The notes under the pieces: model-generated
Database searches by the model: none
Told to the model about the DNA's origin: nothing
Seen by the model: the letters and a program-made list of their open reading frames with translations, nothing else
Program-made: the position numbers and the translations under genes
Shown: piece after piece, positions 15,449 to 24,168 of the stretch
Numbering within the stretch: the stretch's first letter is position 1
How the letters are laid out: every line of letters begins with the position of its first letter
From: Persicitalea sp038235275
GTDB taxonomy: Bacteria > Bacteroidota > Bacteroidia > Cytophagales > Spirosomataceae
Assembly (NCBI GenBank): GCA_038235275.1
Contig: JBBSUC010000004.1
Span: 1-64,000, forward strand
DNA: 64,000 nucleotides
Direction: 5' to 3'

Positions 15449-17236
15449 ATGAAGAACATCCGCAATTTTTGCATCATTGCCCACATCGACCACGGTAAAA
15501 GCACCCTGGCCGATCGGCTCTTGGAATATACCAATACCGTCACCAATCGAGAAATGCAGGCCCAGTTGCTCGACAACATGGATCTGGAACGCGAGCGCGG
15601 CATTACCATCAAGAGCCACGCCATCCAGATGGACTACCTCTTCAATGGCGAAAAATACACGCTCAACCTCATCGACACGCCGGGTCACGTTGATTTTTCC
15701 TACGAAGTATCGCGTTCTATCGCGGCCTGCGAAGGTGCGTTGCTGCTCATCGATGCTTCACAAGGCATCGAGGCCCAGACGATTTCCAACCTGTATCTGG
15801 CCATCAATCATGATCTTGTCATCATTCCGGTATTGAACAAGATCGACCTACCCGGTGCCATGCCCGAGGAGGTGAAAGATCAGATTGTGGAGCTGATTGG
15901 CTGTGACCGTGATGAAATTATTCACGCGAGTGGCAAGGAAGGCATTGGCGTTCCCGAGATTCTGGAAGCAATTGTCCACCGAATTCCCGCCCCCAAAGGC
16001 GATCCCGATGGGCCGCTACAGGCCTTAATCTTTGATTCAGTATTCAATTCCTACCGGGGTATCGAGGTTATTTTTAGAATAAAAAACGGCAGCGTGCGCA
16101 AGGGTGATAAGGTAAAGTTCATGGCGACGGGTCGCGAATATTTCGCCGACGAAATCGGTACTTTGCGCTTACAACAACAACCCAAAGATTTGGTAGAATG
16201 CGGCGACGTGGGCTACCTCATTTCTGGCATCAAAATAGCGAAGGAAGTGAAAGTAGGTGATACGTTCACGCATACCGACCGCCCTTCTACGGTTATGATT
16301 CGAGGCTTTGAAGAAGTAAAGCCGATGGTTTTTGCGGGTATTTATCCCGTCGATACCAGCGAGTACGAAGAACTGCGCGAAGCGATGGAAAAGCTACAAC
16401 TCAACGATGCCTCTTTGGTGTGGGAACCCGAGACTTCGGCAGCATTGGGCTTCGGCTTCCGTTGTGGCTTTCTGGGAATGCTACACATGGAGATCATTCA
16501 AGAGCGCCTGGAACGCGAGTTCGACATGACGGTGATCACTACCGTTCCCTCGGTGCAGTTCAAAGTAACGACTACGCGCGGCGAAAACATGAAAGTCAGT
16601 GCTCCTTCCGAAATGCCGGAACCCAATTTTATTAGCGTCATTGAGGAGCCTTTCATCAATGCCCAGATCATTTCCAAGTCGGAGTACGTCGGAGCCATCA
16701 TGACGCTGTGCATGGACAAGCGTGGAATGCTCAAAAATCAGATTTACCTCACCTCCGACCGCGTGGAGCTACAATTCTCCATGCCGCTGGCCGAGGTAGT
16801 TTTCGATTTCTTCGACCGCCTGAAAACCATCTCGCGTGGCTACGCCTCGCTCGATTACGAACTCTCGGGATACGAAACTTCCGACATGGTGAAGCTCGAC
16901 GTGATGCTCAATGGCGACCGGGTAGACGCACTTTCGGCCATCGTTCACCGCTCCAAAGCCTACGATTGGGGTAAGAAACTTTGTGAAAAACTCCGCGAAT
17001 TGATCCCTCGCCAAATGTTCGAGATTGCTATTCAGGCGGCCATCGGCCAGAAAATCATCGCCCGCGAAACCGTCAAGGCCATGCGTAAGGACGTACTGGC
17101 CAAATGCTACGGCGGTGATATTTCCCGTAAACGCAAGCTGCTCGAAAAGCAGAAAAAAGGTAAAAAGCGGATGCGTCAGGTCGGCAACGTCGAGATTCCG
17201 CAGGAAGCTTTCATGGCGGTTTTGAAGATAAGCTAA
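15449..17236 (+). CDS. lepA: Elongation factor 4 (LepA), ribosomal back-translocase GTPase
   Basis: 595 residues, the normal length. G1 is HIDHGKSTL (about residue 11), G3 is DTPGHVDF and G4 is NKIDLPG. The G2 region is RERGITIKSHAIQM. The LepA-specific C-terminal domain is present (AYDWGKKLCEKLRELIPRQM and RKRKLLEKQKKGKKRMR). LepA binds the ribosome during elongation and is thought to help stalled or mistranslocated complexes and 30S biogenesis. It is transcribed alone, with a -7 element upstream. Confidence 0.98.
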   Translation: MKNIRNFCIIAHIDHGKSTLADRLLEYTNTVTNREMQAQLLDNMDLERERGITIKSHAIQMDYLFNGEKYTLNLIDTPGHVDFSYEVSRSIAACEGALLLIDASQGIEAQTISNLYLAINHDLVIIPVLNKIDLPGAMPEEVKDQIVELIGCDRDEIIHASGKEGIGVPEILEAIVHRIPAPKGDPDGPLQALIFDSVFNSYRGIEVIFRIKNGSVRKGDKVKFMATGREYFADEIGTLRLQQQPKDLVECGDVGYLISGIKIAKEVKVGDTFTHTDRPSTVMIRGFEEVKPMVFAGIYPVDTSEYEELREAMEKLQLNDASLVWEPETSAALGFGFRCGFLGMLHMEIIQERLEREFDMTVITTVPSVQFKVTTTRGENMKVSAPSEMPEPNFISVIEEPFINAQIISKSEYVGAIMTLCMDKRGMLKNQIYLTSDRVELQFSMPLAEVVFDFFDRLKTISRGYASLDYELSGYETSDMVKLDVMLNGDRVDALSAIVHRSKAYDWGKKLCEKLRELIPRQMFEIAIQAAIGQKIIARETVKAMRKDVLAKCYGGDISRKRKLLEKQKKGKKRMRQVGNVEIPQEAFMAVLKIS

Positions 17237-17390
17237 CGTGTATTGCTTTTTAAGACCTTCTGGGTTTATCTTTATAAAAAACTGGTAGCTAGATGTTTGA
17301 ATAAATTAATTAATGTTTTGTGTCGAAGTGAATTGGTAAGGAAAAGTGTTGACTCATCATTCATCACTCCTAATTCATAATTAATTTTTC

Positions 17391-17398
17391 TATTTTTG
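17391..17398 (+). promoter_or_regulatory. -7 promoter element of the E2 gene
   Basis: TATTTTTG lies 48 bases before the ATG at 17446. The preceding 30 bases contain the recurring word TAATTCATAATTAATT, seen in other gaps of this window. Confidence 0.45.
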
Positions 17399-17445
17399 GC
17401 TAACTGTATCTGAAATACCCTTGATCTATTAACATACCAGAAAAT

Positions 17446-19149
17446 ATGGCAGAAGTAATAAGAATGCCCAAAATGAGCGACACCATGGAAGAGGGTGTCA
17501 TCGCGGAATGGCACAAAAAAGTGGGCGATGAGGTAAAATCCGGCGATATTTTGGCCGAGGTGGAAACCGACAAGGCCACCATGGACATGGAAGCCTACCA
17601 GGAAGGCACCTTATTATATATCGGTGTCGAGAAAGGCGACGCCGTCCCCGTGAACGGCGTGATGGCCGTCATCGGCGAAAAAGGCGAAGATTATAAAGGC
17701 TTGCTGGAAGGCGATGCTGGCGATCAGGCTGAGGAGAAAATGGAAGAGAAACCCGCCGCCTCGTCCAATGGAGCTGATAAACCCGCTGTCAAAGAAGAAA
17801 AGGCCTCGGCCGAAAAATCGGCTCCCAAAGCCGCTAAACCTGCTATTTCCAACGAAAAAATCAACGCCACTTTGGTGCGGATGCCCAAGATGAGCGACAC
17901 GATGGAGGAAGGTGTCCTGGTTTCTTGGCAGAAAAAAGTGGGCGACAAGGTGGCGTCCGGCGATATTTTGGCCGAAGTCGAGACCGACAAAGCCACGATG
18001 GATTTGGAAGCATATGAGGAAGGTACGCTGCTTTTTGCGGGAATCAAGGAAGGCGATGCCGTTCCTGTCAACGCCATTATTGCCGTTATCGGTGAAGAAG
18101 GTGCCAACTTCCAGGCCCTCATTGACCGCGAGGAAGCTGGCGATGAAGCCGCCGAAATCGAGGAGGACGACAAAGTGGAAACCACTACGCCCTCGGCTTC
18201 CGCCGATGCGAAAGAAAGCGATTCAGCATCCAGCGTATCCGCCGCCGATTCAGGAGACCGCATCAAAGCATCTCCTCTCGCCCGCCGTTTGGCCGAGGAA
18301 AAAGGCATTGACCTGCAACAGGTTTCTGGCTCCGGCGACAATGGCCGCATCATCAAGCGCGACGTGGACGAGTTCGAGCCTTCGGATAAGCCCGCTGCCG
18401 AACCCGCCAAAGTGGGTAAGATAGAACCCGCTGTTTCGGCCCCGGCTGCTGCACCTGCGCCGATGGGCAACTACGAGGATATCCCCGTCTCGCAGATGCG
18501 TAAGACGATTTCGCGCCGCCTGAGCGAGAGCATGTTTACCGCGCCGCACTTCTACCTGACCATGGAAATCAACATGGACAAGGCGATGGCCCTGCGCCCG
18601 ACGCTCAACGAGGTGGCGACATCCAAGATTTCCTTCAACGATTTTGTGGTGAAAGCCTGCGCTTTGGCCCTAAAACAGCACCCGAAAGTCAATTCAGCCT
18701 GGCTGGGCGACAAAATCCGCAAATACGATTACGTCAATATTGGTATAGCCGTGGCCGTGGACGAAGGGTTGCTGGTTCCCGTGGTGCGCGACGCCGACAA
18801 GAAAACGTTGTCCACTATTTCCGCCGAGGTAAAAGACTTTGCCGGAAGAGCCAAAGATAAGAAGTTGCAACCCAAGGACTGGGAAGGCAATACTTTCTCG
18901 ATTTCTAACCTGGGTATGTTTGGCATCGACGAGTTTACAGCCATCATCAACCCGCCCGACGCCTGTATTCTGGCCATAGGCTCGATCAAGCAGACGGCTG
19001 CCTTCAAGGAAGACGGCACGGTGTACCCGACCAACGTCATGAAGGTCACGCTCTCCTGCGACCACCGCGTGGTGGATGGCGTGACGGGTTCGGAGTTCCT
19101 GCTGACGGTGAAGAAATTCCTCGAAGCGCCGATGAGTATGCTGGTCTAG
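17446..19149 (+). CDS. aceF: Pyruvate dehydrogenase complex E2 (dihydrolipoamide acetyltransferase)
   Basis: 567 residues. Two lipoyl domains are present, about 1-80 and 142-220, with lipoyl lysines Lys43 (ETDKATMDMEA) and Lys182 (ETDKATMDLEA). They are joined by Ala/Glu/Lys-rich flexible linkers. The peripheral-subunit-binding domain follows near 270-310 (SPLARRLAEEKGIDLQQVSG). The C-terminal catalytic domain ends with the active site CDHRVVDG, His540 and Asp544. It transfers acetyl groups from E1-bound hydroxyethyl to CoA. Domain order and the VRMPKMSDTMEEGV starts favour the pyruvate complex over the 2-oxoglutarate complex. E1 and E3 genes are not in the window. Confidence 0.95.
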   Translation: MAEVIRMPKMSDTMEEGVIAEWHKKVGDEVKSGDILAEVETDKATMDMEAYQEGTLLYIGVEKGDAVPVNGVMAVIGEKGEDYKGLLEGDAGDQAEEKMEEKPAASSNGADKPAVKEEKASAEKSAPKAAKPAISNEKINATLVRMPKMSDTMEEGVLVSWQKKVGDKVASGDILAEVETDKATMDLEAYEEGTLLFAGIKEGDAVPVNAIIAVIGEEGANFQALIDREEAGDEAAEIEEDDKVETTTPSASADAKESDSASSVSAADSGDRIKASPLARRLAEEKGIDLQQVSGSGDNGRIIKRDVDEFEPSDKPAAEPAKVGKIEPAVSAPAAAPAPMGNYEDIPVSQMRKTISRRLSESMFTAPHFYLTMEINMDKAMALRPTLNEVATSKISFNDFVVKACALALKQHPKVNSAWLGDKIRKYDYVNIGIAVAVDEGLLVPVVRDADKKTLSTISAEVKDFAGRAKDKKLQPKDWEGNTFSISNLGMFGIDEFTAIINPPDACILAIGSIKQTAAFKEDGTVYPTNVMKVTLSCDHRVVDGVTGSEFLLTVKKFLEAPMSMLV

Positions 19150-19155
19150 GTTTTT

Positions 19156-19187
19156 AATTCAACATAAAATTTGAATTCAACATAAAA
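19156..19187 (+). repeat. 14-base direct repeat
   Basis: AATTCAACATAAAA occurs at 19156-19169 and again at 19174-19187, in the gap between the E2 gene and the terminator. It is probably one of the short intergenic duplications scattered through this genome. Confidence 0.7.
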
Positions 19188-19223
19188 GCAGAGGGCCGAA
19201 ATCAATTTCGGCCCTCTGCTTTT
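19184..19223. terminator. Bidirectional terminator
   Basis: An 18-pair perfect stem (19184-19201 with 19206-19223) with T-tracts on both strands. It ends the convergent E2 and TrmH-type genes and just touches the stop of the latter. Confidence 0.9.
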
Positions 19224-19978
19224 TAAATTTTTCCCCGCCGCCAGTTATCGCAGAGCACCGCCGTTGCGATTCCCACATTCAACGACTCCGCCGCGCCAAA
19301 GCGCGGAATAGTGACGCGATGATGGATACGCTCCGCTACTTCCGGTCCGATGCCACGTGACTCGTTGCCCATTACGATATACCCACCTTCTTTGGGGAAA
19401 GAAAAATCGTACAGCGATTTCCCATCTAAGAAAGCGCCGACCAGTGCTTGGCCAATTCCCTCTTTCTTAATAAATTCGGGCAATTCAGTATAGTACGCTT
19501 GCACTCTTGTGAAAGAACCTTTGCTGGCGGCGATGACTTTGGGGTTATAAAAATCAGTGGTGCTGGGTGAGCAAATGATTTTTACGATACCATACCAATC
19601 GGCGATACGCAGGATGGTACCCAGATTGCCGGGATCACGAACATCGTCGAGCATTAGAGCGTATTCCCCTTCTCGTACACGCAAAAAATCGTTTTCTTTC
19701 GTTTTGGCTACGGCCAGGCAGGCGTCGTTGCTTTGGAAAGTCCCCAATCGATCCATTTCGGCGGGGGCAGCAGCGATCCAGTTAACGGCGCGGGGAGACG
19801 GATTACTTCCGTATTTTTGCAAAAAATCCTGGGTAGCCACCACTAACTCCGTTTCGTATTCGGAGTCCAGCAGTTCGAGAACGCTCTTGGCACCTTCTAC
19901 TACAAAAGCGCCGTGCTGCTGACGGTACTTCTTGTTTTTCAGCGAATTGATATACTTGATCTGATTTTTCGAGAGCAT
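19223..19978 (-). CDS. TrmH/SpoU family RNA 2'-O-methyltransferase
   Basis: 251 residues. An N-terminal substrate-binding part (KNQIKYINSLKNKKYRQQHG) is followed by a SPOUT knot with its three motifs: LDDVRDPGNLGTILRIADWY, GYIVMGNESRGIGPEVAERI and ITIPRFG-like VTIPRFGAAESLNVGIA. It should methylate the ribose of a nucleotide in rRNA or tRNA using SAM. The exact target is not predictable (TsnR/RlmB-type). Its ATG at 19978-19976 shares a base with the TTG start of the opposite-strand gene. Confidence 0.92.
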   Translation of the reverse strand: MLSKNQIKYINSLKNKKYRQQHGAFVVEGAKSVLELLDSEYETELVVATQDFLQKYGSNPSPRAVNWIAAAPAEMDRLGTFQSNDACLAVAKTKENDFLRVREGEYALMLDDVRDPGNLGTILRIADWYGIVKIICSPSTTDFYNPKVIAASKGSFTRVQAYYTELPEFIKKEGIGQALVGAFLDGKSLYDFSFPKEGGYIVMGNESRGIGPEVAERIHHRVTIPRFGAAESLNVGIATAVLCDNWRRGKI

Positions 19979-22452
19979 TGAATAGGAGGCGTCTTTTTTG
20001 GGGTATTGGTCTTTTTTGCGTTCTGGCGGTAGTCGGACTATCGGGCTGCGTCCGGCAAACGCCCGGCGAGGAGCGCTATCTACTGGGAACGACTACCTTC
20101 AAAGGAAACAAAACTATCAAAGACAGCGAACTCGAAGCCCTGATTCCACAGAAACCTAACCGCCGTTTCCTGGGTTTACCGCTTTATCCTTACCTAGCTT
20201 TTTATCAGGCCGCCAGCATCACGTACAATCCTGGTTACCACAAGCGCAAGTTAGATTCCCTCAACCGTGAACTCCAAATAAAAGATTCGCTTTACCGGGA
20301 TAGCCCACGCCAATTAAAGAAATTTCAGCGTCGGTACACCCGCAAAATTGCCCGTACCAAGCGGCGACTGACCGAGGGAAACGACTTCATGCGCATTTTT
20401 GGCGAGCCGCCCGTGTATTTCGATACGTCTGCGGTCGCCAAGAATGCCGAAAAAGTACGCGGCTATTTATTTAACAATGGCTTTTTCGAAAATAGGGTCT
20501 CTCTGTCTACTGATACTGCCTTCCGGCGCATTCGCACGACTTATTTTATTCAGGAAAATCGCCCGACCCGATTGCGCGACATCAGATACAGTATTCCCGA
20601 TCCACGCGTAGATAGTTTGGTATTGCTGGAAAAAGGAGATTCCTTCCTGAAAAGCAATGCCCGTTACAAAGGAGATGCTTTTGAAGAAGAGCGCATTCGG
20701 CTTGAAATCCTATTGCGCAATAATGGCTACTACGGATTTTCGAGGCAGTCCATCACTTACCTCGTCAACGACACCATTTCGGCTCCAACGACCGACAGCC
20801 TGTTTAAGCAAGTCGACGTTTTTGTCCGTTTGGAAGCTCCCGACGGGCAGGAACGTTTCAAAGCTTATCCCGTTGAATCGGTGCAATTCGAGGTGCTGCC
20901 ACCCGGTACTTTGCCGGATTCTATATTTCAAAAAGACACGACCCGTTTTCAGAATATTCGCTACGTTTTTACGGATAAAAAATTCTCGCCCCGCATCCTG
21001 AACAGCAAGTTACTGATTCGTCCCGGCAAGCTGTATAGCCAGGAAGATGAGCGGGAAACGCAACGCCAACTCTCGCTTACCGACCAATTCCGCTTTGTCA
21101 ATTACGGTTTTGACACCACCGCGCAGGGCCTAAAAGGCTACTACCGCGCCATTCCGCTGGATAAGTATCAAATCACGGCGGATGTGGGCATGAATGTGAT
21201 TCAACTCCAGCAAGCCCCCGGTCCGTTTGCCAACCTCTCCTACAAAATCAGGAATATTTTCAACGGGCTGGAAAACTTCGAGGTCAACCTTCGGGGCGGC
21301 GTGGAGGCCGTGACGGGTTTCAACGACGGCAACCTGTACCGCAGTCAGGAATTAAGTATAAATACCTCACTGCTTTTCCCTCAGTTGTTGTTTCCCGGCG
21401 GCTTTCGTTACCGCTTTGGTCGGTACAACCCGCGAACGCAGGTTGGGTTGGGCTACAACTACGTCAACCGTCCCGAGTACGCGCGTTCGAGTGCGAAAGC
21501 GGCCATGACCTACACGTTACAACCTTCTTCCACGACCTTTGTCAATCTATCACTCCTGGATCTAAACGTCTTGAATACCAATCGCCTAGCTCCCGAATTT
21601 CAGAGTTTATTGGACACGCTACGTAGGCAGGGCAACAACCTGTACAATAGCTTCCGACGCTCGTTCGTCTCAGATATCAACTTCACTTTTGTCCACAATA
21701 CCAATTCGTTCATCGGCCCGCCCAAAAACGCTGACTACCTGCGCGTAGCCCTGGAATCGGGAGGAACGAGCATCGGCATTCTTCCCAGTCAGCAGGATTT
21801 TATTAGGAAGGTGTTTGGGAATAGCAATTTGCAATTTTTCCAATACCTGCGCTGGAACGTGGATTATCGCAAGTACTGGCCCGTGGCGCGGCGCTCGTCG
21901 TTCGTGGCGCGGGTAAACGCGGGTAGCGTATACAGCTACGGCGGGAGTTCGGTACCGCCCTACGAGAAGTATTTTTTTGCGGGAGGCTCCAACAGCGTGC
22001 GGGCCTGGCTACCGCGTCGCCTGGGGCCGGGGTCATCGCCTCCCCGCATCACCACCGCTAACTTTACCGTGGAGGCTCCCGGTGAACTGCTGCTGGAAGG
22101 AAATTTGGAGTACCGGGGCCACCTGGTGCATTTCTTTGGCGATATAAACTACGCCCTTTTTCTGGACGCAGGCAACGTCTGGACGCTGCCCACTACGACC
22201 AGTACCAAAACGGGCGAGTACGCAGCGGGAGATTTCCGCTTAAATGAATTCACCAGGCAAATCGCCCTCGGCACGGGCTTCGGCCTCCGTTACGACTTGC
22301 AGTACTTTGTCATTCGTTTTGACTTCGGCCTGAAACTCTACGATCCCAACCGCCAACGTTTTGTGCTGAATGATTTTTCCTGGAAAAAACCGTTCAGCCC
22401 GCGACAGCCAAATTACTTAAATTTCAACTTAGGCGTCGGTTATCCTTTCTAA
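19978..22452 (+). CDS. TamL: lipidated TamA/BamA-family outer-membrane assembly protein
   Basis: 824 residues. A signal ending LAVVGLSGC gives a lipidated N-terminus (Cys24), unlike proteobacterial TamA. POTRA-like segments lie in the first 350 residues (GTTTFKGNKTIKDSELEALI; RGYLFNNGFFENRVSLSTD). A 16-strand barrel of the surface-antigen D15 family follows, with FFAGGSNSVRAWLPRRLGPG and a terminal aromatic FNLGVGYPF. It should insert or assist outer-membrane proteins. TTG is the start codon, overlapping the trmH start by one base. The usual partner tamB is not adjacent here. Confidence 0.88.
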   Translation: MNRRRLFWGIGLFCVLAVVGLSGCVRQTPGEERYLLGTTTFKGNKTIKDSELEALIPQKPNRRFLGLPLYPYLAFYQAASITYNPGYHKRKLDSLNRELQIKDSLYRDSPRQLKKFQRRYTRKIARTKRRLTEGNDFMRIFGEPPVYFDTSAVAKNAEKVRGYLFNNGFFENRVSLSTDTAFRRIRTTYFIQENRPTRLRDIRYSIPDPRVDSLVLLEKGDSFLKSNARYKGDAFEEERIRLEILLRNNGYYGFSRQSITYLVNDTISAPTTDSLFKQVDVFVRLEAPDGQERFKAYPVESVQFEVLPPGTLPDSIFQKDTTRFQNIRYVFTDKKFSPRILNSKLLIRPGKLYSQEDERETQRQLSLTDQFRFVNYGFDTTAQGLKGYYRAIPLDKYQITADVGMNVIQLQQAPGPFANLSYKIRNIFNGLENFEVNLRGGVEAVTGFNDGNLYRSQELSINTSLLFPQLLFPGGFRYRFGRYNPRTQVGLGYNYVNRPEYARSSAKAAMTYTLQPSSTTFVNLSLLDLNVLNTNRLAPEFQSLLDTLRRQGNNLYNSFRRSFVSDINFTFVHNTNSFIGPPKNADYLRVALESGGTSIGILPSQQDFIRKVFGNSNLQFFQYLRWNVDYRKYWPVARRSSFVARVNAGSVYSYGGSSVPPYEKYFFAGGSNSVRAWLPRRLGPGSSPPRITTANFTVEAPGELLLEGNLEYRGHLVHFFGDINYALFLDAGNVWTLPTTTSTKTGEYAAGDFRLNEFTRQIALGTGFGLRYDLQYFVIRFDFGLKLYDPNRQRFVLNDFSWKKPFSPRQPNYLNFNLGVGYPF

Positions 22453-22530
22453 GTGAACAGCGAACAGTAGAATTTTGCTGGTAAGAGTTATTTACCCGAA
22501 ATAACGATAATCTTATTTTTTGTTAAAATG

Positions 22531-22572
22531 CTGACAAAGTGTCAGTATTTTAGGTATTTATTCTTATTTTTG
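22531..22572 (+). promoter_or_regulatory. miaB promoter with upstream palindrome
   Basis: TATTTTTG (22565-22572) matches the -7 element, 71 bases before the ATG. Upstream is a perfect palindrome, CTGACA-AAG-TGTCAG (22531-22545), about 20 bases before the -7. It could be an operator; TGACA/TGTC words also occur near the groES promoter. Confidence 0.5.
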
Positions 22573-22643
22573 CGGCCCAATCTATCCACAGCAAAATCAG
22601 TCAAACAATTCCACGCCGAGCGGGCGGTCCCGTTCAACAACAA

Positions 22644-24065
22644 ATGAGTTTTGCCTTAAAAATATTAACCTCCGAAGACAAGGAAGCCTGTGAAACGGTG
22701 AAAGTGAGTGAGGAGGAGGTTTCTTTGGATAAAAAAAAGCTGTTCATCGAGAGCTACGGCTGCCAGATGAATTTCTCGGACAGCGAAATTGTGGCCTCTG
22801 TCATGCGAGGGGCGGGTTTTGCCACCACTTCTAATGAGCAGGAGGCCGACCTTATTTTTTTAAATACCTGCGCTATCCGCGACAACGCCGAGCAGAAAGT
22901 CCGAAATCGCTTGCAGCAGCTCAACCATTTGAAGAAAAAGAAGCCGGGTATGCTCATCGGTGTGCTGGGCTGCATGGCTGAGCGACTGAAAGCCAAGCTA
23001 TTGGAAGAAGAAAAAATGGTGGATATCGTTACCGGCCCCGACGCCTACCGCGACCTGCCGCGTCTGATCGAAGAAGCCGAAACTGGCCAAAAAGCGGTGA
23101 ACGTCCTGCTTTCCCGAGAAGAGACCTACGCCGACATTTCGCCCATTCGCCTAAATTCTAATGGTGTGACGGCCTTCATCTCCATCATGCGCGGTTGCAA
23201 CAATATGTGTAGCTTCTGCGTGGTACCCTTCACGAGGGGGCGCGAACGCAGCCGCGATCCTGAAAGCATCGTCCGCGAAGCGCAGGATCTGTTCGCGCGG
23301 GGCTATCGTGAGGTGACGTTGCTGGGACAAAACGTGGACTCATACAGCTACAACATCGCCCAAAGCGGTGAGCAGCCCTGCGATTTTGCCGAGTTGCTGG
23401 GTATGGTCGCGCGGGTGCATCCTGATTTACGCGTCCGGTTCAGCACTTCGCACCCCAAGGACATTACGGATCGCGTACTGTACGCCATGCGGGACAATGA
23501 AAATGTCTGCAACTATATTCACCTTCCCGCCCAAAGCGGCAACAGCCGGGTTTTGGCCCTGATGAATCGTACCTACGACCGTGAGTGGTACATGCATAAA
23601 ATTGACCGCATCCGCGACATTCTGGGTGAAGACTGCGGGATTTCGCACGATATGATTACCGGCTTCTGCACCGAAACCGAGGCCGAACACCGTGACACGC
23701 TGTCACTGATGGAGTACGTCCGCTACGATTACGGCTATATGTTTGCTTACTCCGAGCGCCCCGGCACCCCAGCGGCCAAAAAGTTTACGGATGACATCCC
23801 CTATGACGTAAAGCTCCGCCGCCTCAGCGAGGTCATCGCCCTGCAACAAAAGCATTCCCTCGAACGCAATCAACGCCTGTTGGGACGAGTTCATAAAGTA
23901 CTGGTGGAAGGCACCTCCAAGCGCTCCGACAATGATTTACAAGGCCGCAACGACCAGAATAAGGTTGTCGTGTTCCCCAGGGAAAACTTTCAGAAAGGCG
24001 ACTACGTCCACGTTTTGGTAACAGAGTGTACCGCCGCTACTCTTATCGGAAAATCAGTAGAATAA
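22644..24065 (+). CDS. miaB: tRNA-2-methylthio-N6-dimethylallyladenosine synthase MiaB
   Basis: 473 residues. The N-terminal MTTase domain has three cluster cysteines (ESYGCQMNFSD, NTCAIRDNAEQK, GVLGCMAERL). The radical-SAM cluster is Cys185-x3-Cys189-x2-Cys192 (RGCNNMCSFCVVPFTRGRER). The C-terminal TRAM domain ends near residue 470. The RGRERSRxPE stretch is diagnostic of MiaB. It adds the methylthio group to A37 of tRNAs reading U-starting codons. It lies 103 bases before the sigma-54 regulator. Confidence 0.97.
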   Translation: MSFALKILTSEDKEACETVKVSEEEVSLDKKKLFIESYGCQMNFSDSEIVASVMRGAGFATTSNEQEADLIFLNTCAIRDNAEQKVRNRLQQLNHLKKKKPGMLIGVLGCMAERLKAKLLEEEKMVDIVTGPDAYRDLPRLIEEAETGQKAVNVLLSREETYADISPIRLNSNGVTAFISIMRGCNNMCSFCVVPFTRGRERSRDPESIVREAQDLFARGYREVTLLGQNVDSYSYNIAQSGEQPCDFAELLGMVARVHPDLRVRFSTSHPKDITDRVLYAMRDNENVCNYIHLPAQSGNSRVLALMNRTYDREWYMHKIDRIRDILGEDCGISHDMITGFCTETEAEHRDTLSLMEYVRYDYGYMFAYSERPGTPAAKKFTDDIPYDVKLRRLSEVIALQQKHSLERNQRLLGRVHKVLVEGTSKRSDNDLQGRNDQNKVVVFPRENFQKGDYVHVLVTECTAATLIGKSVE

Positions 24066-24168
24066 ATAGCAGCGTAATGTTGTCTAGCCGTATCGGCATT
24101 CGTAACCGCACAGGCGGCTCTGTCTCAACTTTCAATCGCACCGGCGACCCGGTCTCCACTAGAAAAAC

